DNA of 64,000 nt from Mycobacterium marinum (GTDB taxonomy: Bacteria; Actinomycetota; Actinomycetes; Mycobacteriales; Mycobacteriaceae): the NCBI RefSeq assembly GCF_003391395.1, contig NZ_CP024190.1, forward strand, positions 5,642,001 to 5,706,000. The letters are read 5' to 3'. Numbering within the stretch: position 1 is the first letter of the stretch; each line of letters begins with the position of its first letter. The translations under genes and the position numbers were made by a program. This document shows, piece after piece, positions 55,595 to 63,873 of the stretch. The notes under the pieces were generated by a model, which searched no databases, was not told the origin of the DNA, and worked only from the letters and a program-made list of their open reading frames with translations.

Positions 55595-56490
55595 GCGGAA
55601 AGCAGATCAAGCTGTTCCTCGCCGATGGCACACCTGGCGGATTGACTACTGCCGAGATCACCAACTGGACCGGACACGTGCTCTCGGCGCGCCGCTCGGA
55701 TCTGGCGGATCTGCTCAAGCGCGATGAAGCCCAACGGACTGGTGCTTACCTTCTGCTCGGCGAAGATGAGTCGGCCATCGAGAACACTCGGTGCTACATC
55801 GGGGAGGCGGATGTTGTCGCTGAGCGGCTGCGATATCACCAGCGCGACAAGGAGTTCTGGGATCAGGTTGTCGTCATCACCTCCAAGGACGCGAATCTGA
55901 CGAAGGCCCATGGTCGGTATCTGGAATCCAGGCTCATCGCCTTGGCCACGTTGGCCGGACGTGTGACGGTGGAGAACGGCACCGCTCCTGGCGTTCCGGC
56001 GCTCCCAGAGGCCGATGCGTCAGATATGGATTACTTTGTCTCACAGCTGCAGATCGTGCTACCCGTGCTCGGAGTTAACGCGATACGGGTTCCGGCCCCT
56101 GCGGCGCCAGCCAAGGCGGAGGACACTAGTCAGTCACCGGTCTTCCACCTGCGCCAGGCGAAGCTCGGCGTCGATGCCCGCGCACAGCAGATCGACGGCG
56201 AGTTCACCATGCTGGCTGGTTCGACGGTGGTGCCCTCCTGGCATGGCGTCGGCAAGGCTGACAGCACCAGGAAGGCCTACGACACCTATCGCGCCCAGCA
56301 TCAGCAGCTCGTGGACAACGGCGCGATCGCGGTCGCCAACACTAGGGGCCGTTTGACACGCAATGTGGTGTTCTCCTCGCCGTCGACCGCCGGATCGGTC
56401 GCTTTGGGCCGTTCGTGCAACGGACGACGAGAGTGGATCTCCACCGACGGTGCGCTGTTTGGCGATTGGGAGAGCCGCGGTGTTGACTAG
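55591..56490 (+). CDS. GIY-YIG nuclease-domain protein with DUF4357-like C-terminus
   Basis: A 299-residue accessory protein between hsdS and hsdM. TGAYLLLGEDESAIENTRCY with IGEADVVAERLRYHQ resembles the GIY-YIG core, and LTKAHGRYLESRLI carries the catalytic Glu. The C-terminal 80 residues, with FTMLAGSTVVPSW and LTRNVVFSSPSTAG, fit DUF4357. Its start overlaps hsdS. Such proteins are found with type I and related systems; an added nuclease or a modulator of HsdR is possible. Confidence 0.8.
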   Translation: MSGKQIKLFLADGTPGGLTTAEITNWTGHVLSARRSDLADLLKRDEAQRTGAYLLLGEDESAIENTRCYIGEADVVAERLRYHQRDKEFWDQVVVITSKDANLTKAHGRYLESRLIALATLAGRVTVENGTAPGVPALPEADASDMDYFVSQLQIVLPVLGVNAIRVPAPAAPAKAEDTSQSPVFHLRQAKLGVDARAQQIDGEFTMLAGSTVVPSWHGVGKADSTRKAYDTYRAQHQQLVDNGAIAVANTRGRLTRNVVFSSPSTAGSVALGRSCNGRREWISTDGALFGDWESRGVD

Positions 56491-56639
56491 TGTGCCTCGC
56501 GTACAGATATCCACTTGTCTGAGAGCAGTAACAGAGTCGCGATCTCGTCACGGCCAAAGACTCGGAGTTGGTCGCTAGTGGCTGGATCTATCGCGGCACC
56601 CCTAACCTGTCCCTCGTCTGTAAAGCAGAATTGAGACCC

Positions 56640-58127
56640 GTGTCTAACTCTCGCCGCCTCGTCGACAAGCTGTGGTCGTACTGCAATGTCCTGCGAGACG
56701 ACGGCGTCGGCGTAATCGAGTACACCGAGCAGCTGACCTATCTGCTGTTCCTGAAGATGGCTCACGAGCGTGCGACTAGGAACCTCAACCCGCAGAAGAT
56801 CGTGCCCGACGAATTTTCCTGGCAACGTCTGCTGGATAAGGACGGCACCGCCCTCGAGGTTCAATACACGGAGATTCTAGTCGGGCTCGCGCAGCGACCG
56901 GGAACCCTCGGTACTATTTTTCGCAAGGCGCAGAACAGGATCCAGGATCCGGCCAAGCTCAAGCGCCTAATCGTCGATCTGATCGACAAGGAGGATTGGT
57001 CGGCGTCCGGTACTGACCTCAAGGGCGATGCCTACGAGGAATTGCTGTCCAAAGGCGCCTCCGATAAAGGATCCGGCGCCGGCCAGTACTTCACCCCGCG
57101 CGACCTCATCCGCGCCATCGTCGACGTCATCAACCCGACCGTGGCCGATGCCGTCGTCGACCCCGCGTGCGGCACCGGCGGATTCCTGCTCGTTGCACAC
57201 GAACACGCGGCCGCCGACGCCGAAAATTTGACGCCGACTCAGCGCAGGCACCTGCGTGACAAGTTCGTCACCGGCTACGAACTGGTCGACGGCACCGCCC
57301 GTCTGGCCGCCATGAATCTGCTACTGCACGGTATCGGCACACCGGACGGCGATTCACTCATCGAGGTCAAAGACGCGCTGATCACTGATCCCGGCCCGCG
57401 CTGGAAGGTGGTGCTGTCCAATCCTCCGTTCGGTCGCAAATCATCATTGACGATGGTGGGAGCCGATGGTCGCGAAGTGCGGGAGGACATCGAGATCGAA
57501 CGCCAAGACTTCGTCGTCACCACCAGCAACAAGCAGCTGAATTTCCTGCAGCACATCATGACGATCCTCGACATCAACGGCCGGGCCGCCGTCGTATTGC
57601 CGGACAACGTGCTTTTCGAAGGCGGCGCGGGAGAGACTCTGCGGCGGAAGCTATTGGCCGACTTCGATCTTCACACGATGCTGCGACTGCCCACGGGACT
57701 CTTTTACGCCCAGGGCGTGAAAGCCAATGTCTTGTTCTTTGACAAGAGGCCAGCCGCTGAACAGCCATGGACCACCAAGCTGTGGGTTTACGACTTGCGC
57801 ACAAACCAGCACTTCACTCTCAAGCAGAACCCCTTGCGACGACACCACCTTGATGATTTCGTCGACTCCTATCTCAGCGGAAAGCCTCGCGATGAGCGGG
57901 TGGAATCGGAGCGATGGAAGTCATTCGACTACGACGAACTTGTGGCCCGCGACAAGGCCAACCTTGACATCACCTGGCTTCGGGACGAATCACTAGAGGA
58001 TGCTGAAAACCTGCCGGCTCCCGAGATCATCGCGCGGGAGATCGTCGAGGATCTGACCGCCGCTTTGGCTGAGTTCGAAGCCGTCGCCGCCGCACTGGAG
58101 GCGGCGTCGGCAGACGGCACGCCGTAG
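56640..58127 (+). CDS. hsdM: type I DNA methyltransferase subunit HsdM
   Basis: A 495-residue adenine methyltransferase. The N-terminal helical domain is VDKLWSYCNVLRDDGVGVIE, the SAM-binding motif VVDPACGTGGFLL near residue 172, and the catalytic motif VLSNPPFGRK near 260; AAVVLPDNVLFEGGAG follows. GTG 56640 is used because the family begins SNSRRLVDKLW; the frame is open from 56568. It is 149 bases after the GIY-YIG gene and last in the locus, an unusual position. Confidence 0.94.
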   Translation: MSNSRRLVDKLWSYCNVLRDDGVGVIEYTEQLTYLLFLKMAHERATRNLNPQKIVPDEFSWQRLLDKDGTALEVQYTEILVGLAQRPGTLGTIFRKAQNRIQDPAKLKRLIVDLIDKEDWSASGTDLKGDAYEELLSKGASDKGSGAGQYFTPRDLIRAIVDVINPTVADAVVDPACGTGGFLLVAHEHAAADAENLTPTQRRHLRDKFVTGYELVDGTARLAAMNLLLHGIGTPDGDSLIEVKDALITDPGPRWKVVLSNPPFGRKSSLTMVGADGREVREDIEIERQDFVVTTSNKQLNFLQHIMTILDINGRAAVVLPDNVLFEGGAGETLRRKLLADFDLHTMLRLPTGLFYAQGVKANVLFFDKRPAAEQPWTTKLWVYDLRTNQHFTLKQNPLRRHHLDDFVDSYLSGKPRDERVESERWKSFDYDELVARDKANLDITWLRDESLEDAENLPAPEIIAREIVEDLTAALAEFEAVAAALEAASADGTP

Positions 58128-58166
58128 ATCCAGCGCCACATGTCCCTGGATACGGGGATCTGGCGA

Positions 58167-59030
58167 CTACTCAGCGGATACGGCTCTGTAGGAATCAACA
58201 TCATCTGCCAATCGCTGCAGCGCGTCGATCACTTCTTGATGCTGGCCTGTCGGATATTCCAAGAATCTAATATTGTGCGTTTCCTCGATCGCTCGCCGCA
58301 CTGAAGTGTGACGGCCAGCCTCAACAATGGCGAAATGCGTATGTTGGCTTGGTGCTGATATGTTCACGTTCTGCAACAGCAACTCGATGTCTGGATCACC
58401 ATTGAATCCCGAACCGACGAAAAGCAGCGTATTTGTCAAGAAGATTGCGTCGAGAGCGGCAAAGAATTGCGGGTAATCTCGCCGAGCTGCAAAGTACTGC
58501 ATTCTCGTTAACACGATTTTCTGGGGATTTGATACGCACCCATGCGCCTTGATAATGAGCCTTCTATTAGAACGAAGATCATTTACTAGATGATCTTCGT
58601 AATACCTACATACATTGTAACCAGCCGCTGCGGGCCCCACAGAGACCAGTGACTCGTAGATCCGGTCGTAGTTGGTCGTTATGACGATTTTGGGGTCGAT
58701 CCTTAAGACAAGCTTGTGGAGTTCTGACGGCTGATACCCGGGATCCTCCAACTCCCGGCGCAGAAACATACCGAAGTCAGCTGAGTCGAGCGAATCAACT
58801 AGTATTTGCGCTGCATCAAGGAAGGCGCCCTTCGCCAACTGCTCCTCCGCCGCCTTACGATCGTCTTCGCTATCTACACGTTGCAAGCCCTTTTTCAGGA
58901 AAGACTCCCAATTATCCGGCCGTGATCCACTTGCATTGGCGGAGGATGCTGACGCACCGGCCCCTAAGACGACAACGCAACGACGCTCTGCAATTTCTGT
59001 CAGCAGCGACTGCGACCATGTAATGGCCAT
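58167..59030 (-). CDS. SIR2-domain protein, predicted NAD+ hydrolase
   Basis: A 287-residue SIR2_2-type protein. NAD-site motifs: CVVVLGAGASASS, KIVITTNYDRIYES, IIKAHGCVSNPQKIVLTRMQ (catalytic His in KAHG), and NTLLFVGSGFNGDPDIE. Such domains in phage-defence systems (Thoeris ThsA, DSR, SIR2-HerA, SPARSA) destroy NAD+ after infection. The ATG follows the stop of the ParA-like gene with no gap, so the two are one operon. Codons are AT-richer than in flanking genes, a sign of separate origin. Confidence 0.88.
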   Translation of the reverse strand: MAITWSQSLLTEIAERRCVVVLGAGASASSANASGSRPDNWESFLKKGLQRVDSEDDRKAAEEQLAKGAFLDAAQILVDSLDSADFGMFLRRELEDPGYQPSELHKLVLRIDPKIVITTNYDRIYESLVSVGPAAAGYNVCRYYEDHLVNDLRSNRRLIIKAHGCVSNPQKIVLTRMQYFAARRDYPQFFAALDAIFLTNTLLFVGSGFNGDPDIELLLQNVNISAPSQHTHFAIVEAGRHTSVRRAIEETHNIRFLEYPTGQHQEVIDALQRLADDVDSYRAVSAE

Positions 59031-60056
59031 CTACACACCGACATTTCGCGCGAGCGCTTCACTGACGACTTCAATGTTGTGAATGTAATTCTGTTGCTGG
59101 CCGTACTGGCCGCCGGCGAGTCCATCGGCACTCTGCAGAGCCGCGATCGGCGCATTAACTGACTGAGCAAGCGGGATGAGACTGTACATATTCGGAACGT
59201 CCCCGAGCCTTAAGGTGGATATATCTAATCCGGCTGGCATGAACTCACCTAGGCTGTTTTGAACCTCGTTCGGGATTTCGGAAAGAATCTTCTCGAATGC
59301 CTGGGTGGGCCTCCGTACACCTTTCTTTGACTTTGTGATGTACTGCTGGACCGTATAACCAGCGAACAAAGCTGCAATAGATCCAGAGGTTGAAATATTG
59401 AATTTTTCCAAAGCACCTGGGTGGCGCCCATCGCATAGGCCTAATCCAGTCGTATAGATCCCGAGCCAATTACGCAACCACTCTGCAATATTACGCACAC
59501 CAACTATCGAGAAAATATCGGCACCCATGGGAGTGACGAAGTACTCGGCACCGATCAGAATGGTTCGGTTTAGAGAGCCTAGGCTAGGTCCTACATCAAA
59601 GATTACAAGATCGTACCGCTCTTCATATTCGCGACATAGCGAAGTAACCCAATTCGTCCGGCGTATCCCACCTATATCTCCGCCTGCTGCTTCACTCCAG
59701 GATCGGCTGAGCAGATCTTCGATAATAGACATCCGCGGATGGCCCGGCAATAAGTCGACCCTGAATCGATTTCTCGACGACTTTACCGGTTCGACGTGCT
59801 GCTTTATATCCGAATCACCGAGTTCTATCGGTCCAACTACATCGATTATGGTGCCTTGCGCCGATCCCTGGCCATTCCAATACATCGCTAACCATTGATC
59901 GTTGTCGAGCACTAGTTGAGTCGTATTGCACTGGGGATCGCAATCGATCAGGAGCACACGAAGAGATTGAACGCGAGAAAGGTGGGAGGCAACATTGCAG
60001 GCTAGCGTGGTCTTGCCTACCCCACCCTTGTTATTGAAGAATACAACACTCTTCAC
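59031..60056 (-). CDS. ParA-like deviant Walker ATPase paired with the SIR2 protein
   Basis: About 341 residues. The deviant Walker A is FFNNKGGVGKTTLACNVASH at the very start, Walker A' LLIDCDPQCNTTQ and Walker B YDLVIFDVGPSLGSLNRTIL. These ATPases dimerise on ATP and partition plasmids or position complexes. No ParB or centromere-like repeat is adjacent; the immediate neighbour is a SIR2 effector. GTG 60056 (AAGGAAA about nine bases before) is the family-like start, but the frame is open to 60260 and an ATG at 60191 would add 45 residues. AT-richer codon use. Confidence 0.85.
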   Translation of the reverse strand: MKSVVFFNNKGGVGKTTLACNVASHLSRVQSLRVLLIDCDPQCNTTQLVLDNDQWLAMYWNGQGSAQGTIIDVVGPIELGDSDIKQHVEPVKSSRNRFRVDLLPGHPRMSIIEDLLSRSWSEAAGGDIGGIRRTNWVTSLCREYEERYDLVIFDVGPSLGSLNRTILIGAEYFVTPMGADIFSIVGVRNIAEWLRNWLGIYTTGLGLCDGRHPGALEKFNISTSGSIAALFAGYTVQQYITKSKKGVRRPTQAFEKILSEIPNEVQNSLGEFMPAGLDISTLRLGDVPNMYSLIPLAQSVNAPIAALQSADGLAGGQYGQQQNYIHNIEVVSEALARNVGV

Positions 60057-60459
60057 AGTAGACCGTTTCCTTACTCGAAGCCGGTAAAGCTGCAGGCGAA
60101 TCGCCCTGTCGACGCAGATAGCACATATGCGAATGTCTCCATCCAGCCTAACCAGCTGCCGGAAGAAAAGGAGAATTTTCGACCGTGTCATGGTGTTGTC
60201 GTATCGATGTCTGGGCCAGGTAGGGGTGCCAGCGCGAACGAGGGTGAGCCGCGATATCACTTGCGACTTGTAAATTCACAGAGGACCGTCATTCACGTTG
60301 GGAGCTACGGGGACAGCCACCGACGAGGTATCTCGGCCATCGCCTTGGTGCACCCCGGGCAAAGTCCACCCCGGGCTGACCACCAGGCTTGAAGATGGAT
60401 GTACACGAGTGCCGTCAAGCTATCGGTGAATGTCTTGGGGTGAGACGCTCAACTGCGTA
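60057..60459. other. region between the ParA-like and Nudix genes
   Basis: Up to 60,191 it may code the N-terminal extension of the ParA-like protein. Beyond that it holds a short direct repeat CACCCCGGGC (60351-60360 and 60367-60376) and no gene I can support. Confidence 0.4.
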
Positions 60460-60885
60460 CTAGGTGATGAGGTTGACACCGTCGTGAGTTCGCGATTCCG
60501 CTGTGTCTCCGAAGGCATCTAGCACACGCACCCCAAATGCCGGCACCATCGCCGACCGCGCTTCTTCTGTTGTCATCCAACGGATTTCACAAGCCTCCTC
60601 GGTCTCGTGCGGCTCGCCGCCAGAAGGCCGACATCGGTACACCAACGCGACAATTCCGTGAGTCAAGTTCTTGTAGACGCCGGTCAGCCTCTCCACCGTG
60701 ACCTCAAGTCCGGTCTCCTCCAGCACCTCACGCCGAACACCTGCCTCAAACGACTCGTCGAGTTCGAGGACTCCCCCTGGCGCCTCCCAGTGACCGTTGT
60801 CGTCGCGCTTGATGACAAGGACGCGGCCGTCATCGCGGACCACAACGCCGGCGACGCTGACCGAGTGTTTCGGTGTGGCTGCCAT
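60460..60885 (-). CDS. Nudix hydrolase, possibly a Pif-like transfer-immunity protein
   Basis: A 141-residue Nudix protein. The Nudix box is GGVLELDESFEAGVRREVLE followed by ETGLEV, complete with REVLEE. In pSAM2 the Nudix protein Pif blocks transfer into cells already carrying the element, and its place beside the GntR gene here is similar. It diverges from the GntR gene and shares the operator at 60946-60957. Confidence 0.85.
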   Translation of the reverse strand: MAATPKHSVSVAGVVVRDDGRVLVIKRDDNGHWEAPGGVLELDESFEAGVRREVLEETGLEVTVERLTGVYKNLTHGIVALVYRCRPSGGEPHETEEACEIRWMTTEEARSAMVPAFGVRVLDAFGDTAESRTHDGVNLIT

Positions 60886-60941
60886 GCGAAAGACTCCTCT
60901 GCGGCCGACTCCAGTTAGTGACAGGGGACGTGTCGTTTCCC

Positions 60942-60957
60942 TAGACTAGTCGCCTAG
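60942..60957. promoter_or_regulatory. promoter and operator of the GntR gene
   Basis: GTGACA (60918-60923), 18 bases, then TAGACT (60942-60947) form the promoter. Over it lies CTAGTCGCCTAG (60946-60957), whose reverse is CTAGGCGACTAG, matching the site at 61806. Autorepression by the GntR protein is inferred. Confidence 0.65.
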
Positions 60958-60979
60958 ACATGTATGGGAAGGCTCTCAG

Positions 60980-61759
60980 GTGGTGCAACTTGGCCAGATC
61001 GACCGGGCGGACGATAAGCCGCCGTATCGGCAGATCGCCACCATGTTGCGGGACTCCATCATGTCTGGCCAGCTAGAAGCGGGGGCACGTCTACCCTCCG
61101 AGGCTGAGCTGATCGAGCATTTCGGGGTCGCCCGCATGACAGTCCGCCAGGCAGTGCAGGAACTGCGCGCCGAAGGCCTGGTGATCTCCGAGCACGGCCG
61201 CGGTGTGTTTGTGCGACCCGCTCCCCCAATTAGGCGGCTCGCCTCCGATCGCTTCGCGCGGCAACATCGCGCCAGCGGCAAAGCCGCGTTCACCGTCGAA
61301 GCGGAGAAGTCCGGTTACACGCCTCAGGTTGACAACATCACCGTGACCCGCGAGAGGCCGGATTCTGTTGTTGCCGAACGCCTTCGACTGGCATCTGATG
61401 ATGAAGTCGTGGTTCGCTCACGGCGCTACCTTGCCGATGGCAAGCCGGTCGAAACGGCGACCTCCTACATTCCCGCCACCTTCGCCAAGGGCACCAAGAT
61501 CGAGCAGACCGATACCGGACCAGGCGGCATATACGCGCGTCTCGAAGAAGCTGGTCACACCCTCGCGCGGTTCACCGAAGAGGTCGGCGCTCGAATGCCC
61601 ACCCCTGAGGAACGCCGTGCCTTGCAACTTCCGCCCGGCGCACCTGTTCTCACCGTGGTCCGCACGGCCTATGACACCGACGATGTAGCCGTCGAAGTGT
61701 GCGACACGGTGAAGGTGGCATCGGCCTACCTGCTGGAATACGACTTTTCAGCGCGCTGA
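60980..61759 (+). CDS. GntR/HutC-family regulator, KorSA-like
   Basis: A 259-residue repressor. The winged helix is ARLPSEAELIEHFGVARMTV and QELRAEGLVISEHGRGVFV; the C-terminal two thirds fold as a UTRA ligand domain (VVRSRRYLADGKPVETATSY). In pSAM2, KorSA of this family represses the activator gene and itself and so holds the element in the chromosome. GTG 60980 is the start. Matching operators lie before this gene and before 61860. Confidence 0.88.
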   Translation: MVQLGQIDRADDKPPYRQIATMLRDSIMSGQLEAGARLPSEAELIEHFGVARMTVRQAVQELRAEGLVISEHGRGVFVRPAPPIRRLASDRFARQHRASGKAAFTVEAEKSGYTPQVDNITVTRERPDSVVAERLRLASDDEVVVRSRRYLADGKPVETATSYIPATFAKGTKIEQTDTGPGGIYARLEEAGHTLARFTEEVGARMPTPEERRALQLPPGAPVLTVVRTAYDTDDVAVEVCDTVKVASAYLLEYDFSAR

Positions 61760-61792
61760 AACGTCGCGAAACGACCAAATGCATCAGCACGC

Positions 61793-61834
61793 TTGACTTA
61801 CTCCTCTAGACGACTAGGTTGAGTAGTCATCTAG
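61793..61834 (+). promoter_or_regulatory. promoter and operators of the transfer operon
   Basis: TTGACT (61793-61798), 16 bases, TAGGTT (61815-61820). CTAGACGACTAG (61806-61817) overlaps the -10 box, and a weaker inverted copy, GTAGTCATCTAG, lies at 61823-61834. Binding of the GntR protein here would shut off the transfer genes. Confidence 0.7.
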
Positions 61835-61859
61835 CTCAATCCCCTCGAAAGGTTCAGCA

Positions 61860-62282
61860 ATGTCCATCCCCAAATGGCTCCAGATCGGCCACGACCAGGC
61901 GTTCGCCCTCGGCGCGTTCCTCGTCTCCGAGGTGACGCCGATGATCGACTTCGACAAGTCCTCTGGCGAGAACCGCGTGCAGGCGAGAGACCGCGATACC
62001 GGCTTGCCGATGTGGCAGGTCGAAGTGCTCGACGGTGATCCGGCGGCACCGAAGCGCAGCCGAACAGTGACGGTCAAGTTCGCCTCTCCCACACAGCCGT
62101 CTGCGCCCGCCAATTCCAGCGGAACACCCTTTACCCCAGTAGTTTTCGACGGGCTCATGGCGCTCCCATACGTCGAGAAGTCGGGTGACTTCTCCCGGAT
62201 CGCCTGGTCATTTCGAGCCTCCGAGATGAGGGCACCGGGCAAGCCGTCCACGAACGCAACGGCAAACCGGGAGTCGGCATGA
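61860..62282 (+). CDS. small conserved-type protein upstream of the transfer gene
   Basis: A 140-residue soluble protein, MSIPKWLQIGHDQAFALGAF at the start, with a middle strand region (PMWQVEVLDGD, SRTVTVKF) and a tail rich in Ser/Thr/Ala. It overlaps the FtsK-type gene by four bases and lies under the GntR-controlled promoter, so it belongs to transfer or its control. It may correspond to the small genes before tra in other AICEs; I do not recognise a domain. Confidence 0.75.
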   Translation: MSIPKWLQIGHDQAFALGAFLVSEVTPMIDFDKSSGENRVQARDRDTGLPMWQVEVLDGDPAAPKRSRTVTVKFASPTQPSAPANSSGTPFTPVVFDGLMALPYVEKSGDFSRIAWSFRASEMRAPGKPSTNATANRESA

Positions 62283-63601
62283 ATCCCGATCCGTACGCGC
62301 AGCTCGATCCCGACACCCCTTTCCGGCTCGACCACGTCCTGAATTTCCTGACCACCCTCGGCCTGTGGGCGGTGATCATCGTGGGAGTCGGTGCCGCCGT
62401 TCTCATCTACTGGCGACTGCACTCACCCGAGACGTTCGAAGAACGGTTCGCAATACCGGTCAGACTGCTGAGTTGGCGACTGTGGGCTTACGCCTCCTGG
62501 CGCAGGCTCTGCAAACACTGCGGCTTATCCGCCTCCGAGCAGTTGACACGTCGCGATAAGGAAGGGCGACAGGTCACGTCGACACGTTGGGTCCATCCAA
62601 AGCTGTTGGGAACAGAGGTGTCTCACACCGCCCTGCATCTCACAGTACGGGCGAGGATGGGACAGACCGTGGAGGACCTGGAGCGGGCTGTTCCTGCGAT
62701 CCGTGACGCTGCTCGTGCACATTCAGCGCGGGCAGTCGTCGTCTCGCCGGGGACCCTGCGGATCGAGCTGATCAAGCGAGAACAGTTGTCGACGGTACGT
62801 CACGCGGTGCCTCCAACGGCTGTCGCAACAACACGAGTGACGCTCGGACGACGCGAAGACGGTTCCGCCTGGACCCTCCCGCTGATCGGACTGCACACCC
62901 TCACCGTGGGCTGCTCAGGCTCAGGCAAAGGTTCCATCTTCTGGGGAATCGCCGGCGGGCTCGCTCCTGCCACGGCCGCCGGGCTGGTCCATCTGATCGG
63001 AATCGATCTGAAGTACGGCATCGAGTTGTCAGTCGGATCCGATCTGTTCACCAAGATCGCCACCACAGAGGCCGACGCCGTGGAAACCCTTGCTGGGCTG
63101 GAGATGCTGATGGACAAGCGCGGTAAGGAGATGGCAGGCCACACGCGCGAGTACCGTCCAAGCAAGGCCTCACCGCTCGTCGTGCTGCTGATCGACGAGC
63201 TGGCCGGACTGACCGCGTACATGAGTGACCCGGCCCTGCGCAAAGAAGCGGCTGCCTCGTTGTCACGAATTCTCACCAAGAGCCGAGGGCTGGGAGTCGT
63301 GGTCGCCGCGTTCCTACAGGACCCTCGCAAGGAAGTCCTGCCGATGCGAGGACTGTTCACCCAAACCATCGCGCTTCGACTGCGATCGCGCGAAGAAGTC
63401 GCGATGGTCCTCGGCGACGGGATGGCCGACAAAGCTCCGGCGCACCGAATCAGACCCGACAGACCCGGCACCGGCTATGTCATCGCCGAGGACGGCCACG
63501 TCGCCAAAGTCCGATCCGACTACTGGTCTGACGACCAGATCCGCTCCACTGCGCGGCAATACGGAAGGTCAAGGACCGCAGGAGGGCAGCGCAGTGAATA
63601 A
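62279..63601 (+). CDS. FtsK/SpoIIIE-type conjugal DNA translocase (TraSA-like)
   Basis: A 440-residue ATPase. A membrane helix (LGLWAVIIVGVGAAVLIYW) is near residue 30; the Walker A is TVGCSGSGKGSIFWG near 210 and the Walker B SPLVVLLIDELAGL near 305. AICEs need only this protein to pump double-stranded DNA between hyphae or cells. Start overlaps the gene before it. Closeness to xis and int supports the element type. Confidence 0.92.
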   Translation: MNPDPYAQLDPDTPFRLDHVLNFLTTLGLWAVIIVGVGAAVLIYWRLHSPETFEERFAIPVRLLSWRLWAYASWRRLCKHCGLSASEQLTRRDKEGRQVTSTRWVHPKLLGTEVSHTALHLTVRARMGQTVEDLERAVPAIRDAARAHSARAVVVSPGTLRIELIKREQLSTVRHAVPPTAVATTRVTLGRREDGSAWTLPLIGLHTLTVGCSGSGKGSIFWGIAGGLAPATAAGLVHLIGIDLKYGIELSVGSDLFTKIATTEADAVETLAGLEMLMDKRGKEMAGHTREYRPSKASPLVVLLIDELAGLTAYMSDPALRKEAAASLSRILTKSRGLGVVVAAFLQDPRKEVLPMRGLFTQTIALRLRSREEVAMVLGDGMADKAPAHRIRPDRPGTGYVIAEDGHVAKVRSDYWSDDQIRSTARQYGRSRTAGGQRSE

Positions 63602-63636
63602 CGGGTCCGACTCAATCCAAGCAGCGAGGTGATGCC

Positions 63637-63873
63637 ATGGTGATTCACGGCCTTCGGGAGGCCCTCGTATCCACCGGCAGCTTTCCTGAGCTTCTGACTG
63701 CAGATCAGGTGTCGGCGCTGCTCGGCGTCTCCGCCGCGACGCTCAACCGTTGGGCTGCTCTCCGCGAGACGACGGGAGAGCAGATCGGACCGCCCTGCTA
63801 CACGCTCTCGGAGCGGGTTCGGCGCTGGGATGCGGCCGAAGTCCGGTCCTGGCTCAAGCAGGTGCGCCGGTAA
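63637..63873 (+). CDS. xis: excisionase (MerR/HTH_17-type)
   Basis: Seventy-eight residues with a winged helix: LLTADQVSALLGVSAATLNR at the start, then YTLSERVRRWDAAEVRSWLK. Such proteins bend DNA at att sites and turn the integrase towards excision. The stop overlaps the integrase start (TAATG). Confidence 0.88.
   Translation: MVIHGLREALVSTGSFPELLTADQVSALLGVSAATLNRWAALRETTGEQIGPPCYTLSERVRRWDAAEVRSWLKQVRR

Noticed and set aside
60367..60376. CACCCCGGGC direct repeat as att or partition site
   Set aside because: Only two copies, ten bases each, and no more in the region.
63594..63632. 12-codon peptide between the translocase gene and xis
   Set aside because: GTG AAT AAC start to TGA is open but too short and without support.
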